Part shown: piece after piece, positions 1 to 8,196 of the stretch | Layout: each line of letters starts with the position of its first letter | Position numbering within the stretch: position 1 is the first letter of the stretch | Program-made: the position numbers and the translations under genes | Notes under the pieces: generated by a model | Told to the model about the DNA's origin: nothing | The model's database searches: none | What the model saw: the letters and a program-made list of their open reading frames with translations, nothing else | Source: CAZCGA01 sp964498075 | GTDB taxonomy: Bacteria > Desulfobacterota > Binatia > HRBIN30 | Assembly (NCBI GenBank): GCA_964498075.1 | Contig: CAZCGA010000127.1 | Span: 1 to 18,025 of the forward strand | Reading direction: 5' to 3' | DNA length: 18,025 nucleotides

Positions 1-298
1 AAGCGCTGACGCGTCGATGGACTGCCAACGCCGTCAGGAACTGCGTGATCTCCGGCGGCCCCATCTCCGCCGGGTGCCGCTTGCCGTGAAACAGGATGAA
101 GCGCCGAATCCAGCCGACGTACGCCTCCTCGGTGCGATAGCTGTAGTGCCGCGTGCGGATGGCGTCGCGCACCAGGTCGAGCAGCTTCGGCTTCGCCGCG
201 GGCGCGGCCGGCACGACGGCACCTGCCCGCAACGGACCATGTCGCGCCTGCGCGGCTGGAGTTGCGACAACTGCCCGGATCGCCGTGGCGTCGGTCAT
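1..298 (-). CDS. Integron-integrase-type tyrosine recombinase, N-terminal part (runs off left edge)
   Basis: This gene reads leftward from an ATG at 298-296 and is still open at the window edge, so only 99 residues are visible. Residues about 40-99 form the SAM-like core-binding domain of tyrosine recombinases. The stretch around LLDLVRDAIRTRHYSYRT, followed by EEAY, WIRRFILFHGKRHP and an EITQFLTALAV-type helix, is typical of IntI/integron integrases, which catalyse site-specific recombination of cassette ends. The catalytic R-H-R-Y domain lies outside the window, so activity cannot be judged. The first ~35 residues are Ala/Pro-rich and not conserved in the family. A GGGGA sequence precedes the start and a sigma70-like promoter lies at 325-352. 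Ordinary XerC/D or phage integrases share this fold; the FHGKRHP wording favours the IntI group. Confidence 0.8.
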   Translation of the reverse strand, partial: MTDATAIRAVVATPAAQARHGPLRAGAVVPAAPAAKPKLLDLVRDAIRTRHYSYRTEEAYVGWIRRFILFHGKRHPAEMGPPEITQFLTALAVHRRVSA

Positions 299-324
299 GT
301 CTGTTCCCCGAGAATGGAGGCGAA

Positions 325-352
325 GGTATAACGAAAACGGTTTCTGAGTCAA
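325..352 (-). promoter_or_regulatory. Sigma70-like promoter of the integrase gene
   Basis: Read leftward, TTGACT (352-347) is followed after 16 nt by TATACC (330-325). These match the -35 and -10 consensus at 5/6 and 4/6 positions. The expected transcript start near 318 gives a 5' leader of about 20 nt before the integrase ATG. No LexA-type CTG-N10-CAG box was seen over it, although such boxes control several integron integrases. Confidence 0.55.
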
Positions 353-422
353 GTGCTGCTGCCGGCTGGTTGCATAGTGATGAGAGTTCTTCACTCAACA
401 CATTCCTGCCCGCTGGCGCAGG

Positions 423-458
423 GATCGTGAAAGCACGACATTGCGAAACCACGAAAGA
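423..458. repeat. Degenerate CACGAAA-type repeat unit
   Basis: This AT-richer stretch reads GATCGTGAAAGCACGAC and then CGAAACCACGAAAGAG. It shares its GATC-start and CACGAAAG words with the larger element at 552-630, so it looks like a decayed copy of the same family. It lies in the gene-free spacer between the integrase and the helicase. No coding potential was recognised in 299-655. Confidence 0.4.
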
Positions 459-551
459 GAACCTGGCCTTGCTGGACAACCGGCACGCCATCGGACATGT
501 TTGCAGCGCGAGCACAGCGTCCTGCCTCGCAAGTTCGATGAATACAGCCAG

Positions 552-630
552 GATCACGAAAGTACGAAAGACGAAGTTACGAATGAGGAGCGGCCTTTCG
601 TGGTTTCGAATTCTCGTGGTTTCGTGATTC
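552..630. repeat. Imperfect inverted repeat of CACGAAA-type units upstream of the helicase
   Basis: The left arm (552-584) carries GATCACGAAAGTACGAAAG. The right arm (594-630) carries two copies of CGTGGTTTCG and ends in CGTGATTC, so its reverse complement begins GAATCACGAAACCACGAG. The two arms can form an imperfect hairpin with mismatches. Base composition is much less GC-rich than the neighbouring genes. The element ends 13 nt before the helicase Shine-Dalgarno sequence, so it should lie in the 5' leader or promoter of that gene. It is probably a dispersed non-coding repeat; its family name is unknown to me. Confidence 0.5.
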
Positions 631-655
631 CCTCGAGTGAGAAGGAGGCCCGGAC

Positions 656-2333
656 TTGAACGACACGGCACCGCTTCCAGCGTCCCTGAAGGCGCTCCGC
701 CCCTACCAGCGCCAGTGCCTGGAACGCTTGCGGCAACGCTACCGCGACGGGAAGCGGCGGCTGCTCGTGTCTTTGCCCACCGGCACGGGCAAGACCGTCA
801 TCTTTGCCCAGTTCCCGCACTACTTCCGCATGAAGAAGCGGCTCCTCGTGCTGGCCCACCGCGAGGAGCTGCTGGAGCAGGCCCGGCAGAAATTCCAAGC
901 CGCGGATGCGACCCTGCTCGTGGAGATCGAACAGGCGGGGAAACGCGCCTCGGCGGAGTGCAAGGTGGTGATCGCCTCGGTCCCCACCATCGGCCGCGCC
1001 GGCAGTAGGCGCCTCGCGGCGCTCGACCCGCAGGACTTCTATCTCATCGTCGTCGATGAGGCACACCATGCCGTTGCCAAGAGCTACCGCGCCATCTTCG
1101 AGCATTTCGAACTGTTCGCCCCAAACTCGCCCAGGATGCTCGTGGGATTCACGGCCACTCCGCGGCGCGGCGACCAGCAGCGGCGAGGTCTTCGAGGAGA
1201 TCGCGTACAACCGCAGCCTCGAGGAGATGATCCGCGGGCGCTTTCTCTGCGCGGTCGCGGGCTGGCGCGTCACCTCCGATGTGAATCTCGATGCCGTGCA
1301 GGTGCGCGGCGGCGACTTCGTCGAGTCGCAGCTGGCGCAGGTGGTGGACGTCGCCGAGCGCAATGCGCTCCTCCTGCGCGCCTATCAAGACCTGGCGCGG
1401 CGTCGCCGCTGTATCGTGTTCTGCGTCAACGTGGCCCATGCCCAGGATGTGGCAGCCCGGTTTCTCGAGGCTGGGATACGGGCCGCAGCGGTGTGGGGTG
1501 CCATGCCAAAGGAGGAGCGACGCACTACGTTGGCGCAGCTCTCGAGCGGCGCGCTCGAGGTCGTGACGAACTGCAATGTGCTCACCGAAGGCTTCGACGA
1601 GCCGCGGATCGACTGCATTCTGATGGGCCGGCCCACCCGCTCGCGCCTCTTGTATGCGCAGATGGTCGGGCGCGGCACCCGACTACACCCGCAGAGATCC
1701 GACCTGTTGGTCATCGATGTGGCCGACAACACCCGCAAGCACACCCTCGCCGGCCTCCACGCGCTCTTCGATCTGAACCCAGCGCTCGACCTTCAGGGGA
1801 GCAATGCGCTGGTGATGGCCGACCGATTGCGCGCCGTCGCCGAGCAGTATCCTTGGGTGGACCTGCAGAAGATCAAGACGCCGCAGGACCTGGAGCTCGT
1901 TGCCGAGCGTATCGATCTTTTTCGCTTCGAGCCCCCGGATAAGGTGCAACCGTACACAGGCCTGTCGTGGTGCGCGACCCCCGGCGGTGGCTACCGCCTC
2001 AATCTTCCAGAGCGCGAACACATTGAGATCCAGCAGAACCTGCTGGATGCATGGGAGGTGCGGTTCCACTCGCCTCGGCGGCGTGGAGAAGCGGTGAGCT
2101 TGGGCACCGCTGGGCACCTGCCCGACGCCATTCACACGGCCGAGGCCTTTGTCGAAGCGGAGCGCGCGGCGGCGATCCGCATCCTCGATCTCTCGGCGCG
2201 CTGGCGCACCCAACCGCCCAGTGACGCCCAACGCGGTCTCCTCCAACGCAAAGGCATTTCGATTCCAAAGGGGCTCACCCGCGGGCAAGCATCATGGATG
2301 ATCGGGCTCCTCTCGGCGCACGGACGTACGTGA
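656..2333 (+). CDS. SF2 DEAH-box ATP-dependent helicase, frameshifted
   Basis: This is a superfamily 2 helicase that would use ATP hydrolysis to move on or unwind nucleic acid in the cytoplasm. The start is TTG at 656, with AGGAGG at 643-648 and 7-nt spacing. Visible motifs are an LRPYQ motif (residues 14-18), Walker A PTGTGKT (41-47), DEAH (134-137) and TATP (166-169). After the frame change come RCIVFC, TNCNVLTEGFDEP and the arginine-finger motif QMVGRGTR. A C-terminal domain ends in a PSDAQRGLL...LTRGQAS segment, common in bacterial helicases of this group. The first frame reads correctly to about 1170 and the conserved GEVFEEIAYNRSLEEMI continues from 1182 in the next frame, which fits one extra base or two missing bases. 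Without it the product would be about 559 residues. Sequencing error or true pseudogene cannot be told apart here. It converges on nuoN with 28 nt between them. Confidence 0.85.
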
Positions 2334-2361
2334 GGGAGCGGATGGTGCGCAGCGACCGCTT

Positions 2362-3813
2362 CTACCCCAACGCCAGGAATGACTGGCGCGCCAGCTCGAA
2401 GAGCGCCGACGGGAAGATTCCGAGCACCACCGTGCCGGCGGTGGTCAGCAACAACGTGGCGAAGAGGTACGGCCGGCTGCTCGGCATCTCGATCTCTGCG
2501 CCGCCCTCGACCATGTACATGCGTACCAGCACGCCGACGTAGTAGTACACAGAGACCACACTGTTGAGCACGCCGATGACGGTCAGGCCGATGTATCCCG
2601 ACTTCACCGCCGCACTGAAGATGTAGAACTTGCCGATGAAGCCGACGAGCGGCGGGACGCCAGCGAGCGACAGCATGAAGATCACCATCGCCATGCCCAG
2701 GAACGGACTGCGGAACCCGACGCCGGCGTAGTCGTCAAGATTCTCGTTCGGCTGGCCGCGCCGCCCGATCGCGATGACGACGGCAAACGCACCGAGGGTC
2801 ATCAACGCGTACGCGATCAGATAGAACAACACCGCACTGCCACCCAGCTCGCCGCCCGCCACCATGCCGACGAGCAAATATCCGGCGTGCGCGATGCTGG
2901 AGTACGCCAACATCCGCTTGATGTTGCGCTGCAGCAGCGCCACGACGTTGCCCACCGTCATGGTGAGCGCCGCCAACACCCACAGCACGCCGGTCCAATC
3001 GGTGGCCAGCAGCGTGAAGGTGTGCAGGAAGATGCGCAGGAACGCGGCAAATGCCGCTGCCTTCACCCCCACCGCCATGAGCGCGGTGACCGCTGTCGGC
3101 GCACCCTCGTACACGTCCGGCGTCCACACGTGAAAGGGCACCGCCGCCACCTTGAAACCGAAGGCGACGATGAGCAGCGCCATGCCGGCGATCAGCAGTG
3201 AGCGCTGCTCGCTGCTCACCTTGGCGATCGCTTGCCCGATCGGCCCCAGCGTCATGCTGCCGGTCGCCCCGTAGATGAGCGCGATGCCGAAGAGCAGAAA
3301 GCCCGTGGCGAATGCGCCCAGCAGGAAGTACTTGAGCGCCGCCTCGTTCGAGCGCACTTGTCCGCGCCAGATTCCGGACAAGACGTAGACGGCGAGCGAC
3401 ATCACCTCGAGCCCGAGGAAGATTACGATCAAATCGGTCGCCGCAGCCATCAGCACCATGCCCACCGTCGCGAACAGGACCAGCGAGTAGTAGTCGCCGG
3501 TGCGGATGTCGGTCAGCTCCAGGTAGCTCATCGAGATGAGCAAGGTGAGTCCGCTGGCGATGCAGAAGAGCACGGTGAAGAACAGGCCGTAACGGTCGAG
3601 GACCAACGCGTCGGCGAAGGTGCTCAGGTGAGTGTTCCACAACGTCATCGCCGCGATGGCAGTGCAGAGCAGTCCCGCCAAACCGATCCATCCGAGGGCG
3701 TCCCGGTCCGGACCCTCCATCCACAGGTCGGCTAAGAGCACGCAGATCGCTGTGCCGATCAGAATCAGCAACGGCAACACGGCGAGCCAGGCGATGTCGG
3801 GAGCGGCGATCAT
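2362..3813 (-). CDS. nuoN: NADH-quinone oxidoreductase subunit N
   Basis: NuoN is one of three antiporter-like, proton-translocating subunits in the membrane arm of respiratory complex I. The 483-residue product has the usual length and about 14 hydrophobic segments. Family hallmarks are IFLGLEVMSLAVYVLSG with its buried Glu, the FGFKVAAVPFHVWTPDVYEGAP segment with the channel Lys, and LLQRNIKRMLAYSSIAHAGY. It is the last gene of the leftward nuo operon. Its start lies 26 nt after the nuoM stop, and that gap is made of a TCAGC-unit repeat. No clear Shine-Dalgarno sequence precedes the ATG. The order L-M-N is the usual one. Confidence 0.96.
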   Translation of the reverse strand: MIAAPDIAWLAVLPLLILIGTAICVLLADLWMEGPDRDALGWIGLAGLLCTAIAAMTLWNTHLSTFADALVLDRYGLFFTVLFCIASGLTLLISMSYLELTDIRTGDYYSLVLFATVGMVLMAAATDLIVIFLGLEVMSLAVYVLSGIWRGQVRSNEAALKYFLLGAFATGFLLFGIALIYGATGSMTLGPIGQAIAKVSSEQRSLLIAGMALLIVAFGFKVAAVPFHVWTPDVYEGAPTAVTALMAVGVKAAAFAAFLRIFLHTFTLLATDWTGVLWVLAALTMTVGNVVALLQRNIKRMLAYSSIAHAGYLLVGMVAGGELGGSAVLFYLIAYALMTLGAFAVVIAIGRRGQPNENLDDYAGVGFRSPFLGMAMVIFMLSLAGVPPLVGFIGKFYIFSAAVKSGYIGLTVIGVLNSVVSVYYYVGVLVRMYMVEGGAEIEMPSSRPYLFATLLLTTAGTVVLGIFPSALFELARQSFLALG

Positions 3814-3820
3814 CGTGAGA

Positions 3821-3903
3821 AGCTGTCAGCCATCCGCTGTCAGCGTTCAGCGCTCCTCTCTTGCAGCTCTGGCTGACGGCTGACCGCTGAGAACTGAACG
3901 CTG
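3821..3903. repeat. TCAGC/GCTGA pentamer repeat element overlapping the nuoM 3' end
   Basis: On the + strand the left half (3821-3855) has three TCAGC units. The right half (3865-3903) has GCTGA units spaced by two or three bases plus degenerate CTGA copies. The halves are roughly reverse-complementary and could form an imperfect hairpin. The element covers the last codons and stop of nuoM, as well as the spacer before nuoN. A related half-element lies at 5415-5449, in the nuoL-nuoM spacer. Confidence 0.65.
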
Positions 3904-5405
3904 CTTGCCTGCGGCTCGCCCGCCGCCATCTTCTGCTGCATGCGAGTCAAGTACGCCTGCACCGCCGGCTCCATCCGGCTGAGGAACGGCTTCGGATACA
4001 GCCCCATCACGAAGATCATCACCAGAATGGGGACGAACATCAGCACCTCGCGGGGCGATAGATCCGCCAACGTCCGGTTCTTCGGGTTCTCCAGCGGCCC
4101 GAACATCACCCGCTGGTACATCCACAAAAGGTAGACCGCGCCCAGCAAGACGCCGCTCATGCCGACGACGGTCGCTACGGGGTAGACGTTGAACGCGCCC
4201 AGCAGGATCAGGAACTCGCCGACGAAACCGTTCAAACCGGGCAGCCCGACGGAGGACAGCATCACGACCATGAAGATCGCCGCATACAGCGGCAGCTGTT
4301 GCCACAGCCCGCCGAACTCACGGATCAGCCGCGTGTGCCGGCGCTCGTAGATCACGCCGACCGCCAGGAACAAACCGCCCGTGGACAGCCCGTGGTTGAG
4401 CATCTGGTAGATGCTGCCCTCCACCCCTTGGACGTTCAGCGCCGCCATGCCCAACATGACGAACCCGAGGTGGCTCACCGACGAGTAGGCGACCAGTCGC
4501 TTCAGGTCCGGCTGCACCATGCACACCAACGCCCCATACACGATGCCCACCGCGGCCAATGCCGCGATCACCGGCAACGCCTCGCGCGCCGCCAGCGGGA
4601 AGAGCGGAATCGCGAAGCGCAAGAACCCGTAGGTCCCCATCTTCAGCAGCACGCCCGCCAGAATCACCGAGCCGCCGGTTGGTGCCTCGGTGTGCGCGTC
4701 GGGCAACCAGGTGTGCAACGGAAACATCGGCACCTTGATCGCGAACGCCAGCGCGAACGCCGCGAACAGCCAGCGCTGCGCGCTCAGCGGCAGCGAGAAG
4801 TCGTAGAAGCGCAGCAGGTCGAAGCTGAACTTGCCGGACTGCTGGTTGAGCGCGATCGCCAGATAGAGGATCGCCACCAGCATCAGCAGGCTGCCGGCCA
4901 TGGTGTAGAGCACCATCTTGATGGCCGCGTAGATCCGCCGCTCGCCACCCCACACACCGATGAGAAAGTACATCGGCACCAGCATCACTTCCCAGAAGAC
5001 GTAGAACAGGAACAGGTCGAGCGCGACCAGCGCGCCGAGCATGCCGGTCTCCAGGAGCATCATGAAGATCATGTACTCCTTCACCCGCTTGTGGATGTTG
5101 CCCCAGGCGTTGAGGATCACGATCGGCATCAGGAACGTGGTCAGCAGGACGAGGAAGATGCTGATGCCGTCGATCCCGACGCTGTACGAGATGCCGAAGC
5201 GCGGAATCCAGGCGGCCTTCTCGGTGAACTGGAATCCCGGATCGGCTGCATCGAAACCGCCCAACAACCCCAGCGACAGCGCCAGCGGCACCAGCGAGAA
5301 GATGAACGCGCCGCGGCGTAACGCCGGCTCCTGGTCCGCCGGCATCATCATCAGGACGAGCGCGCCGGCGAGCGGCAGGAAGACCATGAGGGTAATGGGA
5401 GGCAT
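3840..5405 (-). CDS. nuoM: NADH-quinone oxidoreductase subunit M, with repeat-derived C-terminal tail
   Basis: NuoM is the central antiporter-like proton channel of the complex I membrane arm. The 521-residue product has the family signatures FYVFWEVMLVPMYFLIGVWGG (buried Glu), AFAIKVPMFPLHTWLPDAHTEAPT (channel Lys) and LKRLVAYSSVSHLGFVMLG. The recognisable protein ends near LTRMQQKMAAG. The last ~25 residues (from GEPQASSVQFSAVSRQP on) are encoded by the GCTGA/TCAGC repeat at 3821-3903, which also supplies the TGA stop. No good Shine-Dalgarno sequence was found before the ATG at 5405; a second copy of the repeat family lies just upstream. The core gene is intact, and the tail is probably tolerated because the family's C terminus is variable. 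Confidence 0.96.
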   Translation of the reverse strand: MPPITLMVFLPLAGALVLMMMPADQEPALRRGAFIFSLVPLALSLGLLGGFDAADPGFQFTEKAAWIPRFGISYSVGIDGISIFLVLLTTFLMPIVILNAWGNIHKRVKEYMIFMMLLETGMLGALVALDLFLFYVFWEVMLVPMYFLIGVWGGERRIYAAIKMVLYTMAGSLLMLVAILYLAIALNQQSGKFSFDLLRFYDFSLPLSAQRWLFAAFALAFAIKVPMFPLHTWLPDAHTEAPTGGSVILAGVLLKMGTYGFLRFAIPLFPLAAREALPVIAALAAVGIVYGALVCMVQPDLKRLVAYSSVSHLGFVMLGMAALNVQGVEGSIYQMLNHGLSTGGLFLAVGVIYERRHTRLIREFGGLWQQLPLYAAIFMVVMLSSVGLPGLNGFVGEFLILLGAFNVYPVATVVGMSGVLLGAVYLLWMYQRVMFGPLENPKNRTLADLSPREVLMFVPILVMIFVMGLYPKPFLSRMEPAVQAYLTRMQQKMAAGEPQASSVQFSAVSRQPELQERSAER

Positions 5406-5414
5406 GGGAGCGCT

Positions 5415-5449
5415 TATGGCTGCTGGCTGACCGCTGAATGCCGAGAGCT
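5415..5449. repeat. GCTGA-unit repeat in the nuoL-nuoM spacer
   Basis: This short element contains GGCTGCTGGCTGACCGCTGA and resembles the right half of the element at 3865-3903, including a shared GGCTGACCGCTGA-like core. It fills most of the 49-nt spacer between the nuoL stop and the nuoM start, where other genes of this operon are 4 nt apart or overlap. Confidence 0.5.
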
Positions 5450-5454
5450 TCCCA

Positions 5455-7380
5455 TCACCGCAACGCGTAGTAGCCGAGGATCATCATGGCGCCGAGCAGC
5501 ATCGATACCGCGTAGTGCTGCACGTTGCCGGTCTGCAGCCGTCGCCACAGGCTGCTGTTCGCCCCGACGGCTTCCGCCGTGCCGTTGACCAGCCCGTCGA
5601 TCACCCCGGCATCGAAGAACGTCCACAACCAGTTGGCCAGCGCCACCGTCGGCCGCACGAAGAGCAGCTCGTAGAGCTCGTCGACGTAGTACTTGTTGAA
5701 GATCAAGTCGTAGATGCCGGACGCCTTCTCGGCCAACGCCGCCGGCACGGCGGGCCGGGCGATGTAGAACACGTACGCCACCGCCAGACCGACCGCCGCC
5801 ACCAACACCGAGGCGCCCATCAACGCATACTCGGTCGCCGCGCTGAGGTGCGCCGGCTCGCGCGCGCCGGCAAATACGGGCTCGAGAAACGCTTCGAAGC
5901 GATTGCCCCACAACCAGTGCGCCGGCAATCCGACGTAGCCGCCGATCACCGACAGAGCCGCCAGGATGATCAGCGGCATGGTCATGCTGGCAGGGGATTC
6001 GTGCAGATGGTGCTTGGTGTGCTCGTCGGCGCGGCACTCTCCGAAGAAGGTCATGAACAGCAGGCGGAACATGTAGAACGAGGTCAAGCCGGCGGCCACC
6101 ACGCCGAAGACCCACAGCCCGTGCAGTCCGGCGGCGTACGTCTGCGCCAGGATCTCATCCTTGCTGAAGAAGCCGGCCAGTCCCGGAATGCCGGTGATTG
6201 CCAGCGTGCCGATCAGGAAGGTGGCGAAGGTGATCGGCTGATAGCGGCGCAGCCCACCCATCTTGCGCATGTCCTGCTCGCCACCCATGCCGTGGATGAC
6301 GCTGCCGGAACCCAGGAACAACAGCCCCTTGAAGAAGGCGTGCGTCATGAGATGGAAGATGCCGGCGCTGAAGGCGCCGACCCCGACGCCGAGGAACATG
6401 TACCCCAGCTGGCTGATGGTCGAGTACGCCAGCACCTTCTTGATGTCGGTTTGCAACAAGCCGATGGTCGCCGCGAACAACGCCGTCACTGCGCCCACCG
6501 TCGCGACCAGGGCCATCGACGTGGGCGCGAGGACGAACAGGAAGTTGAGTCGCGCAATCATGTACACGCCGGCGGTCACCATCGTCGCGGCGTGGATCAA
6601 CGCGCTCACCGGCGTCGGCCCCGCCATCGCGTCCGGCAGCCACACATACAACGGCAGCTGCGCCGACTTGCCGGTCGCCCCGACGAACAGCAGCAGGGTG
6701 ATGAGATTCGCGGTGCCCACGGGGATGCTGTGCACGTGCGCCGCGATCTCCTGGAAGCTGAGCGAATGGACGCCGCCGCCCAGGTTCCAGAACAGTAGGA
6801 ACAGACCCAAGAGGAATCCCGCGTCGCCGATCCGATTCACCACGAAGGCCTTCTTGCCGGCGATGGCGTTGGCCTCCTTTTCATACCAGAAGCCGATCAA
6901 CAGGTAGGAGCACAGGCCGACGCCTTCCCAGCCGACGAACAGCAGCGGCAGGTTGTCGGCCATCACCAGCGTCAGCATCGCCAGGGTGAACAGGTTGAGG
7001 TAGGTGAAGTAGCGCGCGTACCCGGCGTCCTCGTGCATGTAGCCGACGGAGTAGACGTGGATGAGAAAGCCGACGCCGCTGACGATCAACACCATGACCG
7101 CCGACAACGCGTCGATGCGCAACGCGATGTCGACCTGTAACGTCCCCGCCGTGATCCACGGCCACAGCCGCTGCGCCAGTGCGCTGCCGTGCGGCAGCCG
7201 GAGCACCTGCAGGAAGGCTGCACAGCCGACCAGGAACGCCGCACCGACGACGCCCGGCGCGATCAGGCTGACGGCGCCCTTGCCGGCGCGTGCCCCGAGG
7301 AACGCATTGAACAGCACGCCCAACGCCGGCAGCGCCGGAATGAGCCAGAGGAACGTGACCTCGGTGACCGCCCCGTGCAT
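5455..7380 (-). CDS. nuoL: NADH-quinone oxidoreductase subunit L
   Basis: NuoL is the distal antiporter-like proton-pumping subunit of complex I, whose long lateral helix braces subunits M and N. The 641-residue product is full length. Clear signatures are YSVGYMHED, the LFVGWEGVGLCSYLLIGFWY segment with its essential Glu (about residue 150), GKSAQLPLYVWLPDAMAGPTPVSALIHAATMVTAGVY with the channel Lys, and LLQTDIKKVLAYSTISQLGY. The C-terminal ~100 residues after the SATEYALMG segment contain the long amphipathic and final transmembrane helices. The ATG at 7380 lies 4 nt downstream of the nuoK stop, so translation is probably coupled. Confidence 0.97.
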   Translation of the reverse strand: MHGAVTEVTFLWLIPALPALGVLFNAFLGARAGKGAVSLIAPGVVGAAFLVGCAAFLQVLRLPHGSALAQRLWPWITAGTLQVDIALRIDALSAVMVLIVSGVGFLIHVYSVGYMHEDAGYARYFTYLNLFTLAMLTLVMADNLPLLFVGWEGVGLCSYLLIGFWYEKEANAIAGKKAFVVNRIGDAGFLLGLFLLFWNLGGGVHSLSFQEIAAHVHSIPVGTANLITLLLFVGATGKSAQLPLYVWLPDAMAGPTPVSALIHAATMVTAGVYMIARLNFLFVLAPTSMALVATVGAVTALFAATIGLLQTDIKKVLAYSTISQLGYMFLGVGVGAFSAGIFHLMTHAFFKGLLFLGSGSVIHGMGGEQDMRKMGGLRRYQPITFATFLIGTLAITGIPGLAGFFSKDEILAQTYAAGLHGLWVFGVVAAGLTSFYMFRLLFMTFFGECRADEHTKHHLHESPASMTMPLIILAALSVIGGYVGLPAHWLWGNRFEAFLEPVFAGAREPAHLSAATEYALMGASVLVAAVGLAVAYVFYIARPAVPAALAEKASGIYDLIFNKYYVDELYELLFVRPTVALANWLWTFFDAGVIDGLVNGTAEAVGANSSLWRRLQTGNVQHYAVSMLLGAMMILGYYALR

Positions 7381-7384
7381 CGGG

Positions 7385-7693
7385 TTACCAGCGCAGCAGG
7401 TTCAACTCGTCGGCGTTCACGGTCTCGCGATTGCGGAAGACCGACATGATGATCGCCAGCCCCACCGCCGCCTCCGCGGCCGCCACGGTCATCACGAAGA
7501 ACACCACCACCTGTCCGTCCATGGAGTGGAGTTGACGCGAGAACGCGACAAACACCAGATTCACGGCGTTGAGCATCAGCTCGATCGACAGGAAGATGAC
7601 GATCACGTTGCGCCGGATCAGCACGCCCACCGCGCCGATGGTGAACAGCACGGCGCCCAGGACGAGATACCAGCTGATCGGGACGGCGCTCAT
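7385..7693 (-). CDS. nuoK: NADH-quinone oxidoreductase subunit K
   Basis: NuoK is a small three-helix subunit of the complex I membrane arm that helps carry the proton/charge path between H and N. The product has 102 residues, normal for the family. Its conserved intramembrane glutamates are visible at residues 38 (FLSIELMLNAVNL) and 74 (VAAAEAAVGLAI), matching E. coli Glu36 and Glu72. The NVIVIFLSIELMLN block is diagnostic. The ATG overlaps the nuoJ TGA in an ATGA motif (7690-7693), which implies coupled translation. Confidence 0.97.
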   Translation of the reverse strand: MSAVPISWYLVLGAVLFTIGAVGVLIRRNVIVIFLSIELMLNAVNLVFVAFSRQLHSMDGQVVVFFVMTVAAAEAAVGLAIIMSVFRNRETVNADELNLLRW

Positions 7694-8196
7694 GCCAGAG
7701 TTCGCTTCGCCAGCACGACGGCACCCACGATCGCCACCAGCAGCAGCACCGAGGTGACCTCGAAGGCCAACAGGAAATGGGTGAACAAACGCTCGGCGAG
7801 TAGCTGCGTGGTCCCGAAGCTCTCCGGGATGCCGCCGCCCATTCCCGCCCCGGGGCCTGCTGGGACGCGCACAAAGAAGCGGATCGCGGCGAGCAAAAAC
7901 AGCGAACCCACCATTGCGGCGAACAGCCGGGTGCCCATCCGCACCATGACCGTTGGCTCCTCCTGCAGGTTGAGCAACATGATCACGAACAAGAACAGCA
8001 CGAGGATCGCCCCGGCGTAGACGATGACCTGCAGCGCCGCGACCAGATGCGCGTCGAGCAGCAGGAAGGTCACCGCCAGCAGGAAGAGGGTGACCACGAG
8101 CGACAGCGCGCTGCGGATGGGACTGGGCTGCAGCACCACGCTGAGCGCCGAGGCGACGAGCAAAACGGCCAAGACGCTGAAGAGCGCCGGGGTCAT
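7690..8196 (-). CDS. nuoJ: NADH-quinone oxidoreductase subunit J
   Basis: NuoJ is a five-helix membrane subunit next to NuoH, A and K. The 168-residue product carries the family core LLDAHLVAALQVIVYAGAILVLFLFVIMLLNLQEE, including the pi-bulge helix, and ends in a hydrophobic LLLVAIVGAVVLAKR segment. The ATG at 8196 was chosen because it overlaps the nuoH TGA as ATGA (8193-8196) and has AGGGG about 6 nt upstream. The frame stays open far upstream inside nuoH, but that extension is not NuoJ. In the canonical operon nuoI lies between H and J; here H and J overlap, so nuoI is truly absent at this point. Confidence 0.96.
   Translation of the reverse strand: MTPALFSVLAVLLVASALSVVLQPSPIRSALSLVVTLFLLAVTFLLLDAHLVAALQVIVYAGAILVLFLFVIMLLNLQEEPTVMVRMGTRLFAAMVGSLFLLAAIRFFVRVPAGPGAGMGGGIPESFGTTQLLAERLFTHFLLAFEVTSVLLLVAIVGAVVLAKRTLA

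Noticed and set aside
299..655. Integron attC or attI site next to the integrase
   Set aside because: I looked for paired RYYYAAC/GTTRRRY cores and found only partial matches such as GTTACGA at about 576-582. The repeats present belong to another family.
4299..5321. Long + strand open frame (340 codons) opposite nuoM
   Set aside because: The product is extremely rich in His, Gln, Arg and Glu with no fold signature. It is the antisense shadow of nuoM in high-GC DNA.
5515..6798. Long + strand open frame (427 codons) opposite nuoL
   Set aside because: It has the same low-complexity charged composition and lies wholly opposite a clear nuoL.
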